Shown here piece by piece: positions 63,761 through 64,000 of a stretch of DNA of 64,000 bases. Source of the DNA: Acinetobacter sp. ANC 4173 (GTDB taxonomy: Bacteria; Pseudomonadota; Gammaproteobacteria; Pseudomonadales; Moraxellaceae); contig NZ_SJOF01000004.1 of NCBI RefSeq assembly GCF_004331255.1, positions 124,001-188,000 on the forward strand. The letters run 5' to 3'. Position numbers and translations under genes: made by a program. Below the pieces are notes generated by a model. It was not told the origin of the DNA. It was given only the letters and a program-made list of their open reading frames with translations, and did no database searches. Within the stretch, counting starts at the first letter, position 1; every line of letters begins with the position of its first letter.

Positions 63761-64000
63761 TGAGTGTAGAACATTCTTTACTTGGTAAAGACACCCAATA
63801 TCCATCAACATATCAACCAGATATTCTTTTTCCCATTGCTCGTGCACAAGCACGTTCAAGCTATGCCCATATTGAAGGCATTCAACAAGGTAAAGACTGG
63901 TGGCACGTGTTTGAAATTTCTTGGCTCAATGCTCAAGGTATTCCTCAAGTTGCGATTGGTCGCTTAACGCTACCAGCATCTTCACCCAATTTAATTGAGT
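63760..64000 (+). CDS. queF: 7-cyano-7-deazaguanine reductase, N-terminal part (cut by window edge)
   Basis: 80 codons are visible from the ATG at 63760. The text LGKDTQYPSTYQPDILFPIARAQAR and GKDWWHVFEISWLNAQGIPQVAIGRLTLPASSPNLIE is the N-terminal domain of the long (YqcD-type) QueF. It reduces preQ0 to preQ1 with NADPH for queuosine in tRNA. The active-site cysteine and aspartate lie in the part beyond base 64000. The start overlaps the ABC permease stop by one base. Confidence 0.88.
   Translation, partial: MSVEHSLLGKDTQYPSTYQPDILFPIARAQARSSYAHIEGIQQGKDWWHVFEISWLNAQGIPQVAIGRLTLPASSPNLIE

Noticed and set aside
1..64000. CRISPR array
   Set aside because: No regularly spaced direct repeats of 24-40 bases were found, and no cas-like genes are present.

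Overview
The window looks like a chromosomal core segment of an Acinetobacter (Moraxellaceae). Reasons: a prephenate dehydrogenase fused to EPSP synthase (TyrA-AroA), AT-rich DNA of about 40% GC by eye, a Fur-controlled HemP microprotein, a QseBC-type two-component pair next to a YgiW-like protein, a DesT/FabR-like desaturase locus, and very short, terminator-flanked transcription units. There is no prophage, intact insertion sequence, integron, CRISPR array or rRNA operon. The only tRNA is tRNA-Arg(CCG) at 61800-61876.

Layout. 1-2.1 kb: 3' end of an alpha/beta hydrolase, a DUF2147 exported protein, a decayed GNAT remnant and a small unknown protein. 2.2-5.7 kb: aromatic amino-acid genes (tyrA-aroA, pheA) on the minus strand. 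6-12 kb: DJ-1/PfpI protein, acyl-CoA dehydrogenase, DctA, YbiB, DUF1315 protein and NAD kinase. 12-16.5 kb: PBP1b with a lipoprotein, a Nudix-ThiE fusion, and hemP behind a Fur box. 16.5-21 kb: sensor kinase/regulator, YgiW, and an orphan GspE/PilB ATPase. 21-25.3 kb: MgtC-like membrane protein, diguanylate cyclase, TrmO and Fpr. 25.3-29.5 kb: a probable small RNA with its own promoter and terminator, a TetR regulator, a heme-oxygenase-like protein, a DUF2071 protein, and a short CDF transporter with a divergent MerR regulator. 29.5-33 kb: TrhP with a YfhL ferredoxin, then AhpF. 33-36 kb: a three-gene TelA unit. 36-44.6 kb: TonB-dependent receptor, FabH-like synthase, HrpA and AhpC. 44.8-49.2 kb: KTSC protein, O-methyltransferase, DUF1653 protein, and desaturase/reductase with a divergent FabR-like repressor. 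49.2-60.9 kb: RapA, RluA, HbpS-like protein, HemL, ThiE, Rnk, GlyA, a secreted hydrolase, ExoX and two unknown proteins. 61.8-64 kb: tRNA-Arg, a YadGH-type ABC exporter and the start of QueF.

How genes connect. The chorismate/prephenate genes and the TrhP-YfhL pair are linked because prephenate is reported as the hydroxyl donor for tRNA 5-hydroxyuridine. AhpF and AhpC form one peroxidase but sit 11 kb apart. HemP, HbpS-like protein, HemL and the heme-oxygenase-like protein touch heme and iron. RapA, HrpA, RluA, TrmO, TrhP and QueF are RNA-related housekeeping functions.

Most of the window is well-known core metabolism. The least explained parts are the structured RNA locus at 25426-25693 with a TetR-type palindrome at its start, the three-gene TelA unit, the HDO/DUF2071 pair, and the two unknown proteins at 60.2-61.5 kb. 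All calls come from reading the sequence; no database search was run.
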